A model generated the notes under the pieces. That model did no database searches, was not told the DNA's origin, and saw nothing but the letters and a program-made list of their open reading frames with translations. A stretch of 38,355 nucleotides of DNA from contig JAUNGG010000040.1 of the NCBI GenBank assembly GCA_030524635.1, forward strand, positions 1-38,355. Direction: 5' to 3'. The DNA comes from Lachnospiraceae bacterium. Its GTDB lineage: Bacteria > Bacillota > Clostridia > Lachnospirales > Lachnospiraceae. The stretch's first letter is position 1. Each line of letters starts with the position of its first letter. Positions 1 to 8,249 of the stretch are shown one piece after another. Made by a program: the position numbers and the translations under genes.

Positions 1-52
1 CTGTGACCCTCTGCTTGTAAGGCAGATGCTCTCCCAGCTGAGCTAAGACCCC
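1..52 (-). tRNA. tRNA-Val (anticodon TAC), 3' part cut by window edge
   Basis: Read on the minus strand from 52 downward, the sequence begins with acceptor strand GGGGTCT, then a D-arm (GCTC..GAGC) and an anticodon stem TCTGC/GCAGA closing the loop CTTACAA, so the anticodon is TAC (valine). The T-arm and 3' acceptor strand lie beyond the left edge. A well-formed promoter sits upstream on the same strand at 115-143. Confidence 0.93.
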
Positions 53-114
53 ATAGTGCTTGTCGTTCTGGAACTTTACTTGTTAAGTTTTGTCCCTCAC
101 CCGACTGCTCCATC

Positions 115-143
115 AGTATACCTCTTATTGTTCCAATTGTCAA
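115..143 (-). promoter_or_regulatory. Promoter for tRNA-Val
   Basis: On the minus strand TTGACA (rc of 138-143) and TATACT (rc of 115-120) are separated by exactly 17 bp, a near-consensus sigma-A promoter about 60 bp upstream of the tRNA. Confidence 0.8.
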
Positions 144-241
144 CACTTTTTTGACAATTTTTTTGAAAAAATTTATTCGTGATTTTACGGTCCATTCTTG
201 GAGAAAATACATGGGGAAATATATCGTTTTTTCTTATTTTA

Positions 242-250
242 TGATATACT
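242..250 (+). promoter_or_regulatory. Extended -10 promoter for the lipid kinase/ispF operon
   Basis: TGATATACT is an extended -10 (TG-n-TATACT) 31 bp upstream of the kinase start. No good -35 is visible at the expected place, which fits the extended -10 class. It is followed by an AGGAGG ribosome binding site at about 270. Confidence 0.5.
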
Positions 251-280
251 TAAGGTTAGGACTACGCTAGGAGGCTTTGC

Positions 281-1204
281 ATGTACTTTTTTATTGTGAA
301 TCCCCATTCCTGCTGCGGAAGGGGAGAAAAGACATGGGAAAAACTGGAGAAGATACTGCAGAAAAAAGCAGTTGTATATGAGTGTTATCTGACGCAGAAG
401 CCGGGGGATGCCAGGGAATTTGCCAGAAAACTGACAGAAAGCTGCCGGGAACCGAAGGTGATCATAATTGTGGGCGGAGATGGGACACTGAATGAAGTGC
501 TGGACGGACTGTGTCTGTGCCAGGCCATCACCCTGGGTTATGTTCCGGCCGGATCGGGCAATGACTTTGCCAGGAGCCTGCGGCTTCCCTTAAATCCATA
601 CCGTTGCATGAACCGGATCCTGGCCCAGAAGAGCATTCGGCTTTTGGATTATGGCGTTCTTACTGTTGGAACTAAGGCGGAGCACCGTCGATTTCTGGTC
701 AGTTCCGGATTGGGGCTGGATGCAGCCGTCTGCCAGGAGCTTTTGAAAAAGGAAACCAGGCGGTCGATCCGGTTCCTCCATCTGGAAAAAGCAGCGTATC
801 TGGTTCTTGGGCTGAAGCAGCTTCTCTCAGCAAAGCCTACAAAGGGCTATATTATCCTGGATCGAGTCAAGAAAATTGAATTTAATCATATTTATTTTAT
901 ATCGGTCCATATTCATCCCTTTGAGGGCGGCGGATTCCAGTTTGCTCCGCAGGCGGACAGCAGTGACGGCAAGCTTTCCATCTGTGTAGTCAGTCATGAA
1001 AATAAGTGGAAATTGCTTTCCATCCTGGCCTCCTCCTTTATAAAACGGAAAAAGTACCGAAAGGGGATCCGCACCTATGAGTGCCGGGAAGCATTCCTCC
1101 ATGTAGAAGGGCCCATGGCAGTCCATGCCGATGGGGAGAGCTGCGGGATCTGGGAGGATCTGCAGGCTGAGTGTATTGAAAAGAAGATCCGGATGATTGT
1201 ATGA
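281..1204 (+). CDS. Diacylglycerol kinase family lipid kinase (YegS/BmrU type)
   Basis: A 307-residue cytosolic or peripheral-membrane kinase, expected to phosphorylate diacylglycerol or a related lipid and feed phospholipid recycling. The N-terminus reads as a typical family start (FFIVNPHS), and residues about 65-72 hold the nucleotide-binding GGDGTLNEV signature, followed by [10 protein letters not shown] near residue 90, the second hallmark of this fold. Length matches the YegS/Rv2252/BmrU family (about 290-310). The ATG at 281 follows AGGAGG with good spacing. It opens a run of co-directional genes and ends 16 bp before ispF, so cotranscription is likely. The family is clear; the exact lipid substrate is not. 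DagK itself is the alternative label. Confidence 0.9.
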   Translation: MYFFIVNPHSCCGRGEKTWEKLEKILQKKAVVYECYLTQKPGDAREFARKLTESCREPKVIIIVGGDGTLNEVLDGLCLCQAITLGYVPAGSGNDFARSLRLPLNPYRCMNRILAQKSIRLLDYGVLTVGTKAEHRRFLVSSGLGLDAAVCQELLKKETRRSIRFLHLEKAAYLVLGLKQLLSAKPTKGYIILDRVKKIEFNHIYFISVHIHPFEGGGFQFAPQADSSDGKLSICVVSHENKWKLLSILASSFIKRKKYRKGIRTYECREAFLHVEGPMAVHADGESCGIWEDLQAECIEKKIRMIV

Positions 1205-1220
1205 CAGAAAGGAAAATGGT

Positions 1221-1823
1221 ATGAGAATTGGACAGGGCTATGACGTACATCGTTTGGTTGAAGATAGAAAACTGATCCTGGGAGGCGTGGAGATCCCTTA
1301 TGAGAAGGGACTTCTGGGACATTCGGATGCAGATGTGCTGGTGCACGCGGTGATGGATGCACTGTTAGGCGCGGCTGCCTTGGGAGATATCGGGCAGCAT
1401 TTTCCAGACAGCGATCCGCAGTACAAAGGAATCTCCAGCATTGAGCTGTTAAAGCATGTGGGAAAGCTTTTGGATGAGCAGCATTATGTGATTGAGAATA
1501 TCGATGCCACCATCATTGCACAGCGCCCCAAGCTGGCGGCTTACCGGCCGCAGATGGCGGAGAATATAGCAGCAGCATTAGGACTTAAGGTCAGCCAGGT
1601 CAGCGTGAAGGCTACCACCGAGGAGGGGCTTGGCTTTACCGGAACCGGGGAAGGAATTTCTTCCCAGGCGATTGCATTATTGACAGAAGTGGCAAATTAT
1701 TGTTATTATGATGCAGAGGATGGAAAAGCAGCAGTTTTAACCGGACCGGAGGGCATGACGGAAGTGCCGGAGGGAGATGGTGAGGGCGGCTGTGCAGGCT
1801 GTCCGGGCTGCCGGAAGGGATAA
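1221..1823 (+). CDS. ispF: 2-C-methyl-D-erythritol 2,4-cyclodiphosphate synthase with C-terminal Cys-rich tail
   Basis: IspF catalyses a step of the non-mevalonate (MEP) isoprenoid pathway, releasing CMP to form the cyclic diphosphate. The N-terminal GQGYDVHRL gives the metal-binding Asp and His; [14 protein letters not shown] carries the third metal-binding His; [12 protein letters not shown] near residue 140 is the family C-terminal motif. The start at 1221 (MRIGQG) is preferred over an upstream TTG because AAAGGA lies 7 bp before it and family members begin here. The core ends at about residue 158; a further 40 or so residues are acidic and glycine-rich and finish in CxxCxxC. That tail is absent from standard IspF (about 155-160 residues). 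The core function is secure; the role of the tail is unknown. Confidence 0.95.
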   Translation: MRIGQGYDVHRLVEDRKLILGGVEIPYEKGLLGHSDADVLVHAVMDALLGAAALGDIGQHFPDSDPQYKGISSIELLKHVGKLLDEQHYVIENIDATIIAQRPKLAAYRPQMAENIAAALGLKVSQVSVKATTEEGLGFTGTGEGISSQAIALLTEVANYCYYDAEDGKAAVLTGPEGMTEVPEGDGEGGCAGCPGCRKG

Positions 1824-1882
1824 CCTTCGGCAGCATATCATGAGATAGAATGAAAGCAGCGGCCGGAATAGAAGACCGCTGC
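1807..1882 (+). other. Two hairpins in the ispF-cysS gap
   Basis: GCTGCCG (1807-1813) pairs with CGGCAGC (1828-1834), extended by AAGG/CCTT around one bulged G, and overlaps the ispF stop. A second hairpin GCAGCGG (1856-1862)/CCGCTGC (1876-1882) follows. Neither has a U-tract, so they look like mRNA processing or pausing structures rather than terminators. Confidence 0.35.
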
Positions 1883-1916
1883 GAATCTGACGAAAACAGA
1901 CAGGGGAAAGAAGATT

Positions 1917-3326
1917 ATGAAGATTTTTAATACGTTAAGCAGACGGAAAGAAGAATTTGTGCCGCTGGAGCCGGGAAAGGTAAAAATGTATGTGTGCGGC
2001 CCTACCGTTTATAACTTTATCCACATCGGCAATGCACGTCCGATGATCATGTTCGACACAGTCCGCCGTTACTTTGAGTATAAGGGCTATGATGTAAACT
2101 TTGTTTCCAATTTTACTGATGTAGATGATAAGATCATCAAGAAGGCCATCGAGGAAGGCGTGGATGCCGACACCATTTCCAAGCGCTACATTGCAGAGTG
2201 CAAGAAGGATATGGAAGGCATGAATGTGAAGCCGGCTACCAAGCATCCGCTGGCTACCGAGGAGATCGGCGGCATGCTGGAGATGATTCAGACGCTGATC
2301 GACAAGGGCCATGCATACGTGGCAGCAGACGGCACTGTATACTTCCGGGTGAAATCCTTTAAGGAATACGGAAAGCTGTCCCATAAGAATCTGGACGACT
2401 TACAGTCCGGTTTCCGCGAGATCAAGGTGACCGGAGAGGAGGGCAAGGAGGATCCCAACGACTTCGTGCTCTGGAAGCCGAAGAAGGAAGGGGAGCCTTA
2501 CTGGGAGTCCCCGTGGTGCCAGGGCCGTCCAGGCTGGCATATTGAGTGCTCTGTCATGTCCAAGCGGTATCTGGGTGACCAGATCGATATCCATGCAGGC
2601 GGCGAGGATCTGATCTTCCCTCACCATGAAAATGAGATCGCCCAGAGCGAGGCGGCCAATGAAAAGCCATTTGCTACCTACTGGATGCACAATGGATTCT
2701 TAAATATTGATAATAAGAAGATGTCCAAATCCCTGGGCAATTTCTTCACCGTTCGTGAGATCAGTGAGAAATACGATCTGCAGGTACTGCGGTTCTTTAT
2801 GCTGAGCGCCCATTACCGCAGCCCATTGAATTTCAGCGCTGATCTGATGGAAGCCTCCAAGAACGGCCTGGAGCGGATCCTGACGGCTGCAGAGCGGCTG
2901 CGTGAGCTGGCTGGAAAGACTGCCGGCGAGACCCTTCTGGAGAGTGAGAAGGAGCAGGAGGCAGCTCTGAAGGCTCTGGTAGAGAAGTTTGAGGCTGCCA
3001 TGGAGGATGATTTCAACACAGCAGATGCAGTGTCTGCTCTGTTTGAGATCATTAAGCTGGCCAACACCACTGCATCGGAGGCAAGCTCCAAGGCATACGT
3101 GTCCCTGCTGCTGGATGAGATCCAGAAGCTGTGCGATGTGCTGGGCATTATCACGGAGCGGAAGGCAGAGATCCTGGACGAGGAGATCGAGAAGATGATC
3201 GCAGACCGCCAGCAGGCGAGAAAGTCCAAAAACTTTGCACTGGCAGATGAGATCCGGGGAAAGCTTCTGGATATGGGAATCGTTCTGGAGGATACCAGAG
3301 AAGGTGTGAAATGGAAACGGGTGTAA
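1917..3326 (+). CDS. cysS: Cysteinyl-tRNA synthetase
   Basis: A 469-residue class I aminoacyl-tRNA synthetase that charges tRNA-Cys. Visible hallmarks in order: CGPTVYN (first zinc Cys, near residue 28), the HIGN form of the HIGH motif in FIHIGNARP, CQGRPGWHIECSVMS (zinc Cys), GGEDLIFPHHENE (zinc His and the following Glu) and KMSKSLGNF (KMSKS loop, near residue 267). The helical anticodon-binding region occupies the last 150 residues. Length is normal. AGGGGAAAGAAG precedes the ATG. The stop codon TAA shares its last base with the ATG of mrnC (TAATG), so the two are translationally coupled, a pairing common in Firmicutes. Confidence 0.98.
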   Translation: MKIFNTLSRRKEEFVPLEPGKVKMYVCGPTVYNFIHIGNARPMIMFDTVRRYFEYKGYDVNFVSNFTDVDDKIIKKAIEEGVDADTISKRYIAECKKDMEGMNVKPATKHPLATEEIGGMLEMIQTLIDKGHAYVAADGTVYFRVKSFKEYGKLSHKNLDDLQSGFREIKVTGEEGKEDPNDFVLWKPKKEGEPYWESPWCQGRPGWHIECSVMSKRYLGDQIDIHAGGEDLIFPHHENEIAQSEAANEKPFATYWMHNGFLNIDNKKMSKSLGNFFTVREISEKYDLQVLRFFMLSAHYRSPLNFSADLMEASKNGLERILTAAERLRELAGKTAGETLLESEKEQEAALKALVEKFEAAMEDDFNTADAVSALFEIIKLANTTASEASSKAYVSLLLDEIQKLCDVLGIITERKAEILDEEIEKMIADRQQARKSKNFALADEIRGKLLDMGIVLEDTREGVKWKRV

Positions 3327-3775
3327 TGGAAAACCTGCTGGAATTTTATAAAAAATCAATGCGGCTGGAGGAGATCGATGCAAGGACCTATTCTCCTCTG
3401 GTCCTTGCTTACATCGGGGATGCGGTTTATGAGGTGATGGTGCGGACCAAAGTAATCAACGGCGGCAGCATCCAGGTCAACAAGCTTCATAAACACAGCT
3501 CCCGCCTGGTGTGCGCTAAGGCCCAGGCGGATATGGTGAAGCTTCTGGAGGAGGAGCTGACAGAGGAGGAGCGGGCCGTTTTTAAGCGGGGAAGGAATGC
3601 CAAATCTGTCACCACTGCAAAGAATGCTTCTGTGGTAGATTACCGATGGGCCACCGGATTTGAGGCATTGCTTGGCTGGCTTTTTTTGTCTGAGCAGTTT
3701 GAGCGGCTGATCCAGCTGGTGAGCCATGGATTGGAAAAGATAGGAGAATTTGATCAATGCGATACGAAGAACTGA
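3326..3775 (+). CDS. mrnC: Mini-ribonuclease III
   Basis: A 149-residue RNase III catalytic domain without the double-stranded-RNA-binding domain, the architecture of Mini-III, which matures 23S rRNA ends. The signature LAYIGDAVYE (about residues 24-33) holds the catalytic Asp region, and VNKLHKHSSRLVCAKAQ and GRNAKS follow as in the family. The start at 3326 overlaps the cysS stop; an alternative ATG at 3311 inside cysS would add five residues and has a weak AAGGTG upstream. The 3' end overlaps rlmB by 19 bp. The tight packing with a 23S rRNA methylase suits a joint rRNA-maturation role. Confidence 0.93.
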   Translation: MENLLEFYKKSMRLEEIDARTYSPLVLAYIGDAVYEVMVRTKVINGGSIQVNKLHKHSSRLVCAKAQADMVKLLEEELTEEERAVFKRGRNAKSVTTAKNASVVDYRWATGFEALLGWLFLSEQFERLIQLVSHGLEKIGEFDQCDTKN

Positions 3776-4509
3776 CCATAGAAGGCCGCAATGCGGTGCT
3801 GGAGGCATTTCGCTCCGGAAAGACCATCGACAAGCTGTTCGTGCTGGACGGCTGCCATGACGGCCCGGTGCAGACCATTACCCGGGAAGCGAGAAAGCGT
3901 GACACGATCATCACCTTTGTGAACAAGGAGCGGCTGGACCAGATGTCTGCCACCGGCAAGCATCAGGGCGTGATCGCATATGCAGCGGCGTATGAATATG
4001 CTGAGGTGGAGGATATCCTGAAGGCGGCAAGAGAGAAGGGAGAGCCTCCTTTTATTTTTCTTTTGGACGGAATCGAGGATCCCCATAACCTGGGGGCTAT
4101 CATCCGTACTGCCAATCTGGCAGGCGCCCACGGTGTGATCATCCCCAAGCGCAGAGCAGTGGGTCTGACGGCATCTGTGGCAAAGACCTCCGCCGGAGCC
4201 TTGAATTACACGCCGGTGGCAAAGGTGACCAATCTGGCGGCCACCATGGAGGCTTTAAAGAAGGAAGGGCTGTGGTTCGTCTGCGCCGATATGGGAGGCG
4301 AGAGCATGTACCGTCTGAATCTGACCGGCCCCATCGGACTGGTGATCGGCAATGAGGGGGAAGGCGTGGGAAAGCTGGTGAAGGAGACCTGCGATATGGT
4401 GGCCTCCATCCCCATGAAGGGTGATATTGATTCGCTGAATGCCTCTGTGGCAGCCGGAGTCCTGGCTTATGAGATCGTGCGCCAGCGGCTGCAGGCAGGC
4501 GGAAAGTAG
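3757..4509 (+). CDS. rlmB: 23S rRNA (guanosine-2'-O-)-methyltransferase RlmB / TrmH family
   Basis: A 250-residue SPOUT-class methyltransferase. The N-terminal 75 or so residues form the L30e-like RNA-binding domain beginning IEGRNAVLEAF. The C-terminal SpoU domain shows DPHNLGAIIRTA (motif 1), IGLVIGNEGEGV (motif 2) and SLNASVAAGVLAYE (motif 3), where the knotted SAM site forms. It would 2'-O-methylate a guanosine of 23S rRNA in the RlmB manner. It overlaps the end of mrnC and closes the cysS-mrnC-rlmB group. Length and motif spacing are typical; other TrmH-family specificities cannot be excluded. Confidence 0.93.
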   Translation: MRYEELTIEGRNAVLEAFRSGKTIDKLFVLDGCHDGPVQTITREARKRDTIITFVNKERLDQMSATGKHQGVIAYAAAYEYAEVEDILKAAREKGEPPFIFLLDGIEDPHNLGAIIRTANLAGAHGVIIPKRRAVGLTASVAKTSAGALNYTPVAKVTNLAATMEALKKEGLWFVCADMGGESMYRLNLTGPIGLVIGNEGEGVGKLVKETCDMVASIPMKGDIDSLNASVAAGVLAYEIVRQRLQAGGK

Positions 4510-4565
4510 GAACAGCGGGCAGGAAAACGAAATTAAAACGATCAGGAAAGAAGAGAGAGGGTTTT

Positions 4566-5438
4566 ATGAAAAATTTTAAGCTGGGAACCAGGCTGGCGGC
4601 AGTGGCTGCGGCGATCTGCCTTGCAGCAGCACCGCTTTCTATGACATCATATGGAATGGTGCGGACACCCATTGCATCAGGCTCCACTACCTATGGAAAT
4701 GATAAGGTAACGGTGGATGCCTCCCATTCGGATCAGGGCTATGTGATGATAAAGTATAAAGGAGGCAACAGCAGAATCAAGGTGCAGATTACCAAGGGAG
4801 TTACCTACACCTATGATCTGAATGCCAGGGACACCTATGAGGTATTCCCGCTGACGGAAGGAAACGGCAGCTATTCCATCAAGGTGTATGAGAATGTCAG
4901 CGGCAATCAGTACGCCCAGGCGCTGAGCCAGAGCGTGCAGGTTAATCTGGCAAGCCAGTATGCTCCGTTTTTGTATCCGAACCAGTATGTGAATTTTAAT
5001 CAGAACAGTCAGGCGGTGGCAGTCAGCGATCAGGTGGCAGCCGGAGCCGGTGCAAAGCTGGATGTGGTGACGAAGATCTTCAATTATGTAGTTGACAACC
5101 TGAGCTACGATTATGATAAGGCTGCTGCAGTACAGAGCGGTTATCTTCCCAATGTGGATGCTACACTGAACGCAAAAAAAGGGATCTGCTTTGACTATGC
5201 GGCGCTGATGACTTCCATGCTCCGCGCCCAGGATATCCCCACCAAGCTGGTAGTGGGCTATACCGGCGAGCTGTATCATGCCTGGATCAGCGTTTATCTG
5301 GAAAATCAGGGCTGGGTGGAAAATGTGATCTATTTTGACGGCGCCAACTGGAGCCTGATGGATCCTACCTTTGCTTCCAGCGGCGGCAAGGCTTATGGAG
5401 CAGGAGACAGCTCCTATCAGGCAAAGTATACATATTAG
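4566..5438 (+). CDS. Secreted transglutaminase-like protein
   Basis: A 290-residue exported protein. Residues 1-30 form a signal peptide (KNFK positive start, an alanine-rich hydrophobic core, likely cleavage near residue 25-30). The middle part is beta-rich with no motif I recognise. Residues about 160-270 are a transglutaminase-like (papain-fold) domain with an apparent triad: Cys208 in KKGICFDYAAL, His238 in GELYHAWI and Asp266 in LMDPTFA. This matches extracellular cysteine hydrolase or crosslinking domains of the TGc superfamily. GAGAGGG lies 6 bp before the ATG. Only 10 bp separate it from the GspF-like gene, so it may be the first gene of the pilus-like operon and act on surface or exported proteins. 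The substrate is unknown. Confidence 0.85.
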   Translation: MKNFKLGTRLAAVAAAICLAAAPLSMTSYGMVRTPIASGSTTYGNDKVTVDASHSDQGYVMIKYKGGNSRIKVQITKGVTYTYDLNARDTYEVFPLTEGNGSYSIKVYENVSGNQYAQALSQSVQVNLASQYAPFLYPNQYVNFNQNSQAVAVSDQVAAGAGAKLDVVTKIFNYVVDNLSYDYDKAAAVQSGYLPNVDATLNAKKGICFDYAALMTSMLRAQDIPTKLVVGYTGELYHAWISVYLENQGWVENVIYFDGANWSLMDPTFASSGGKAYGAGDSSYQAKYTY

Positions 5439-5448
5439 AGGGATTACT

Positions 5449-6753
5449 ATGACAGATTGGGATTGGTTGTACGGGGATGAAAAATCGCCGGACCAGAAGG
5501 ATGGTTTGGAACGTGAGGAGGAAGCCGGGACTGAGAGCAGAAGCACAGAGGATCTTTGGGAAATGGATGGCTCTGGAAGTATGGCGGATTCCCGGGAAGC
5601 AGATAATTCGGAACGAATCGAGGATTTCTGGGGAACGGAAGGTGCTGGAGGTATAACCAGCAGCATAAATCCGGAAGAGAAAGAGCGGATGAAAACAGAC
5701 AATCCAAAAAAGGCTTCCAACCGGTACCGCCTTCAGGAACTTTCTGCCTTTTGTCTACAGATCTCCCTGCTTTTGGAGGCAGCCGTTCCTTTGGATGAAG
5801 GGCTTGCCATTATGGCAGAGGACGCAGGCCAGACCTGGGAGAAGGAGATGCTTCTTTCCATGGCAGAAGGCGTGGAGCTGGGAGAACCCTTCTATCAGGT
5901 GCTGGAGGATACCGGGGCATTTCCGCCATATGTGATCCGGATGGCGAAGCTGGGGCAGAGCACCGGTACCCTGGACCGGATGATGTTGTCGCTGTCGGAA
6001 TACTATGAGAAGGAATTTTTCCTGATGCGGAATATCAAGAATGCCTTGACCTACCCGATTATTATGGTATTTATGCTTTTGGCTGTGCTCTTCGTTCTCT
6101 TTGTCAAGGTAATGCCGATTTTTGAAGATGTATATTCCCAGCTGGGAGCAGAAGTTTCCGGGGCGGCGCGGTCTGCGATCCGGTTCGGCGGTGCGTTCAG
6201 CGGTGCTGCATTAGCGGTGGGCGCTGTGCTGCTGGTGCTTTGCTCCGGATTGTGGATGGTATCAAAGCTGGGAGGGCGGCTTTCTTTGATTGAAAAGCTG
6301 ATCCAGTGGGTGAAGAAACGCAGCCGGATCGCCCTGGCAGTTTCCAACCGCAGATTTACCTCGGTTCTGGCATTGACTTTGCAGAGCGGTCTGGAGCTGG
6401 AGAAGGGGCTGGCGCTTGCGGCAGAGCTGGCGGAAAATCCGGCGGTAGAGGAAAAGATCGGACTGTGCCGCAAGATGCTGGAGGGCGGCCAGAGCTACTA
6501 TGAGGCGATGAAGGCCACCGGCCTGTTCAGCGGCTTCCACGTCCAGATGATCCGGACCGGTACCAGAAGCGGTCACCTAGACCGGGTTATGGAAGATATT
6601 TCCAGAGATTACGAGCAGCAGGCGGATACTGCCATCGACAATATCATTTCACGGTTTGAGCCTACCATGGTTGCTGTGCTGGCAGTTGCAGTAGGACTGG
6701 TTCTGCTGTCTGTGATGCTGCCGCTGGTGGGCGTGCTTTCCACCATTGGATAA
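5449..6753 (+). CDS. Type II secretion/type IV pilus inner-membrane platform protein (GspF/PilC family)
   Basis: A 434-residue polytopic membrane protein that in characterised systems couples the cytoplasmic ATPase to pilin assembly. Residues 1-90 are an acidic, low-complexity cytosolic extension unlike standard GspF. Two T2SSF repeats follow, at about 97-215 and 300-430, each with the MxxxGxxxGxLdxxm-type core (RMAKLGQSTGTLDRMM and QMIRTGTRSGHLDRVM). Transmembrane helices are at about 193-220, 245-270 and 405-430. The ATG at 5449 (MTDWDW) follows AGAGGG by 6 bp; an upstream in-frame start would overlap the transglutaminase gene heavily and lacks support. It starts a run of tightly spaced genes ending in a PilT-type ATPase. 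Confidence 0.9.
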   Translation: MTDWDWLYGDEKSPDQKDGLEREEEAGTESRSTEDLWEMDGSGSMADSREADNSERIEDFWGTEGAGGITSSINPEEKERMKTDNPKKASNRYRLQELSAFCLQISLLLEAAVPLDEGLAIMAEDAGQTWEKEMLLSMAEGVELGEPFYQVLEDTGAFPPYVIRMAKLGQSTGTLDRMMLSLSEYYEKEFFLMRNIKNALTYPIIMVFMLLAVLFVLFVKVMPIFEDVYSQLGAEVSGAARSAIRFGGAFSGAALAVGAVLLVLCSGLWMVSKLGGRLSLIEKLIQWVKKRSRIALAVSNRRFTSVLALTLQSGLELEKGLALAAELAENPAVEEKIGLCRKMLEGGQSYYEAMKATGLFSGFHVQMIRTGTRSGHLDRVMEDISRDYEQQADTAIDNIISRFEPTMVAVLAVAVGLVLLSVMLPLVGVLSTIG

Positions 6754-6759
6754 TAGGAC

Positions 6760-7119
6760 ATGGAGAAATGGAGAGGTTCAACAGATCAGGTGAAAGTTGT
6801 GAGAATAAACAAAAAAAACATAAGCGGGGCTGGATTCTGTCTTTCCGTGCTGCTATTTTTGCTGGTAATTGGCGCTTTTATTAACGGCGCCTCTGCCTTT
6901 TCCGGAAAAGCAAGGTCGGAGGGAGATGTGACGTTGAAAAACGCCATTTCCCGGGCGACGGTCCAATGCTATGCCATAGAAGGGCGGTATCCCCCCAGCG
7001 TGGAGTATTTAGAGGAGCACTACGGGATCCAGATCGACCGGCAGCGCTATCATGTATTTTATGAAGGCTTTGCCTCGAATATCATGCCGGAGATCACGGT
7101 GATCTCTGCGGAAAAATGA
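6760..7119 (+). CDS. Single-span membrane protein of the pilus-like operon
   Basis: A 119-residue protein with a basic N-terminus, one transmembrane segment at about residues 24-48 (hydrophobic from GFCLSVLLF to the alanines) and a short extracytoplasmic part. After the span it has a polar helix (LKNAISRATVQCYAIEG) and RYPPSVEYLEEHYGI, a pattern seen in pseudopilin-like proteins where a long N-terminal helix leads into a small globular head. No canonical prepilin peptidase site (G|xxxxE) is visible. It begins 6 bp after the GspF-like gene. I infer a minor-pilin-like or scaffold role from context; no named family is certain. Confidence 0.75.
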   Translation: MEKWRGSTDQVKVVRINKKNISGAGFCLSVLLFLLVIGAFINGASAFSGKARSEGDVTLKNAISRATVQCYAIEGRYPPSVEYLEEHYGIQIDRQRYHVFYEGFASNIMPEITVISAEK

Positions 7120-7183
7120 TAGGATACAGGAGATCCCGTGATCTCTGCAGAAAAATGGCAGCAGCAAGCGGAAGGGAGCAGAT

Positions 7184-7747
7184 ATGGCAGAAGGATTGGA
7201 ATCCAATGGGTCTGGGGCAGGCCAGACACGAAAGCAGCGCAATACCGGAAATCACGGACAGATGATCAATGTTCTGTTTACCATGCTGCTGTTTCTGGTG
7301 TTTGTGCTGTGTGCCCTGTTTACCGTTCTGATCGGCGGCCAGGTGTATGAAAATATTAACATTCGTTCCCAGGAAAATTATACGGGAAGCGTTGCGCTTC
7401 AGTATGTGGCCAATAAGGTACGCCAGGGAGACCGGGAGGGAGCTGTACAGGTGACAGAGGTGGAAGGAACTCCGGTGCTGGAGATTGCCAGCGGGCTGGA
7501 AGGTGGAAATTATGTTTCCTGGATCTATTACTATGACGGAGCGATCTGTGAATTGTTTTCCGACCCGGCAGACGGGCTGGGGCTGGCAGATGGCTTGCGG
7601 ATCATAGAATGCGGCGGCTTCCAGATGAGCCAAAGTGATGACGGAAGGCTGATCCACATTGCAACAGAAGGAGAGGGTGGCGGAACGCTAAGCCTTGCTT
7701 TGCGGTGCGGCAAAAATGGCCGGACAGGAGGAGATCAGGATGAATAG
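7184..7747 (+). CDS. DUF4860-like membrane protein of the pilus-like operon
   Basis: A 187-residue protein. The first 27 residues are polar and rich in Gly, Asn and Arg. A transmembrane helix spans about residues 28-50 (VLFTMLLFLVFVLCALFTVLI), followed by an extracytoplasmic domain containing ENYTGSVALQYVANKVRQGD, a helix-then-beta layout like pseudopilins. I associate this layout with the DUF4860 family, from memory. AAGGGAG precedes the ATG. It overlaps the next gene by 8 bp, which implies translational coupling. A role as a structural or minor subunit is inferred from position between the platform protein and the ATPase. Confidence 0.78.
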   Translation: MAEGLESNGSGAGQTRKQRNTGNHGQMINVLFTMLLFLVFVLCALFTVLIGGQVYENINIRSQENYTGSVALQYVANKVRQGDREGAVQVTEVEGTPVLEIASGLEGGNYVSWIYYYDGAICELFSDPADGLGLADGLRIIECGGFQMSQSDDGRLIHIATEGEGGGTLSLALRCGKNGRTGGDQDE

Positions 7748-8249
7748 CAGAAAACGGTCTGGTTCCGGTATATTTCTCATGGAAATGATCATGGTCTGCG
7801 GCTTTTTTCTGCTGTGTGCAGCTATCTGCATCCGGGTATTTATCCAGGCCGATTCCATGAGCCGTCTGGCACGAGAGACCAATCAGGCAGTCCTGGCAGC
7901 GGAGAGCCTGGCTGATGGCTGGAAGGTGAACGGCTGGGAAAGCTTTTCTGGAAATGCAGATGGACTGCAGGAAGAGACCCGAATTAACTGGAATCAGAAC
8001 TGGACCGTGATCCCAGCCGGCGGGGCAGATGAGAACGCTATGCCGGATTGCTGGTATACGGCAGAGATCACCAGGCAGCAGGAGGCATATGAAGCCGGCG
8101 GCAGAATGGAATCCATCACCATCCAGGTGATGCGGGGAAATGGTCATCCCCGCCGGAAGGAAATGAATACGGAGAAAGGGGCCAGGCCTTTGTTTTCCCT
8201 GGAGACAAAGCGTTATGTGCCGGCAGGAGGCAGAGATGGCAAAGAGTGA
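7740..8249 (+). CDS. Pseudopilin-like protein with a prepilin-type N-terminus
   Basis: A 169-residue protein starting at 7740 with AGGAGG 9 bp upstream. Residues 1-10 are short and basic, ending in glycine, and the next residues read G|IFLME followed by a hydrophobic stretch to about residue 32. A glycine at -1, a hydrophobic residue at +1 and glutamate at +5 ahead of a hydrophobic helix is the class III/type IV prepilin processing pattern. The rest is a small polar domain after an amphipathic helix (SRLARETNQAVLAAESLAD). It overlaps the preceding gene by 8 bp and the following one by 14 bp. Of the four small proteins in this operon it is the best pilin candidate. A matching prepilin peptidase is not in the window. 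Confidence 0.8.
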   Translation: MNSRKRSGSGIFLMEMIMVCGFFLLCAAICIRVFIQADSMSRLARETNQAVLAAESLADGWKVNGWESFSGNADGLQEETRINWNQNWTVIPAGGADENAMPDCWYTAEITRQQEAYEAGGRMESITIQVMRGNGHPRRKEMNTEKGARPLFSLETKRYVPAGGRDGKE

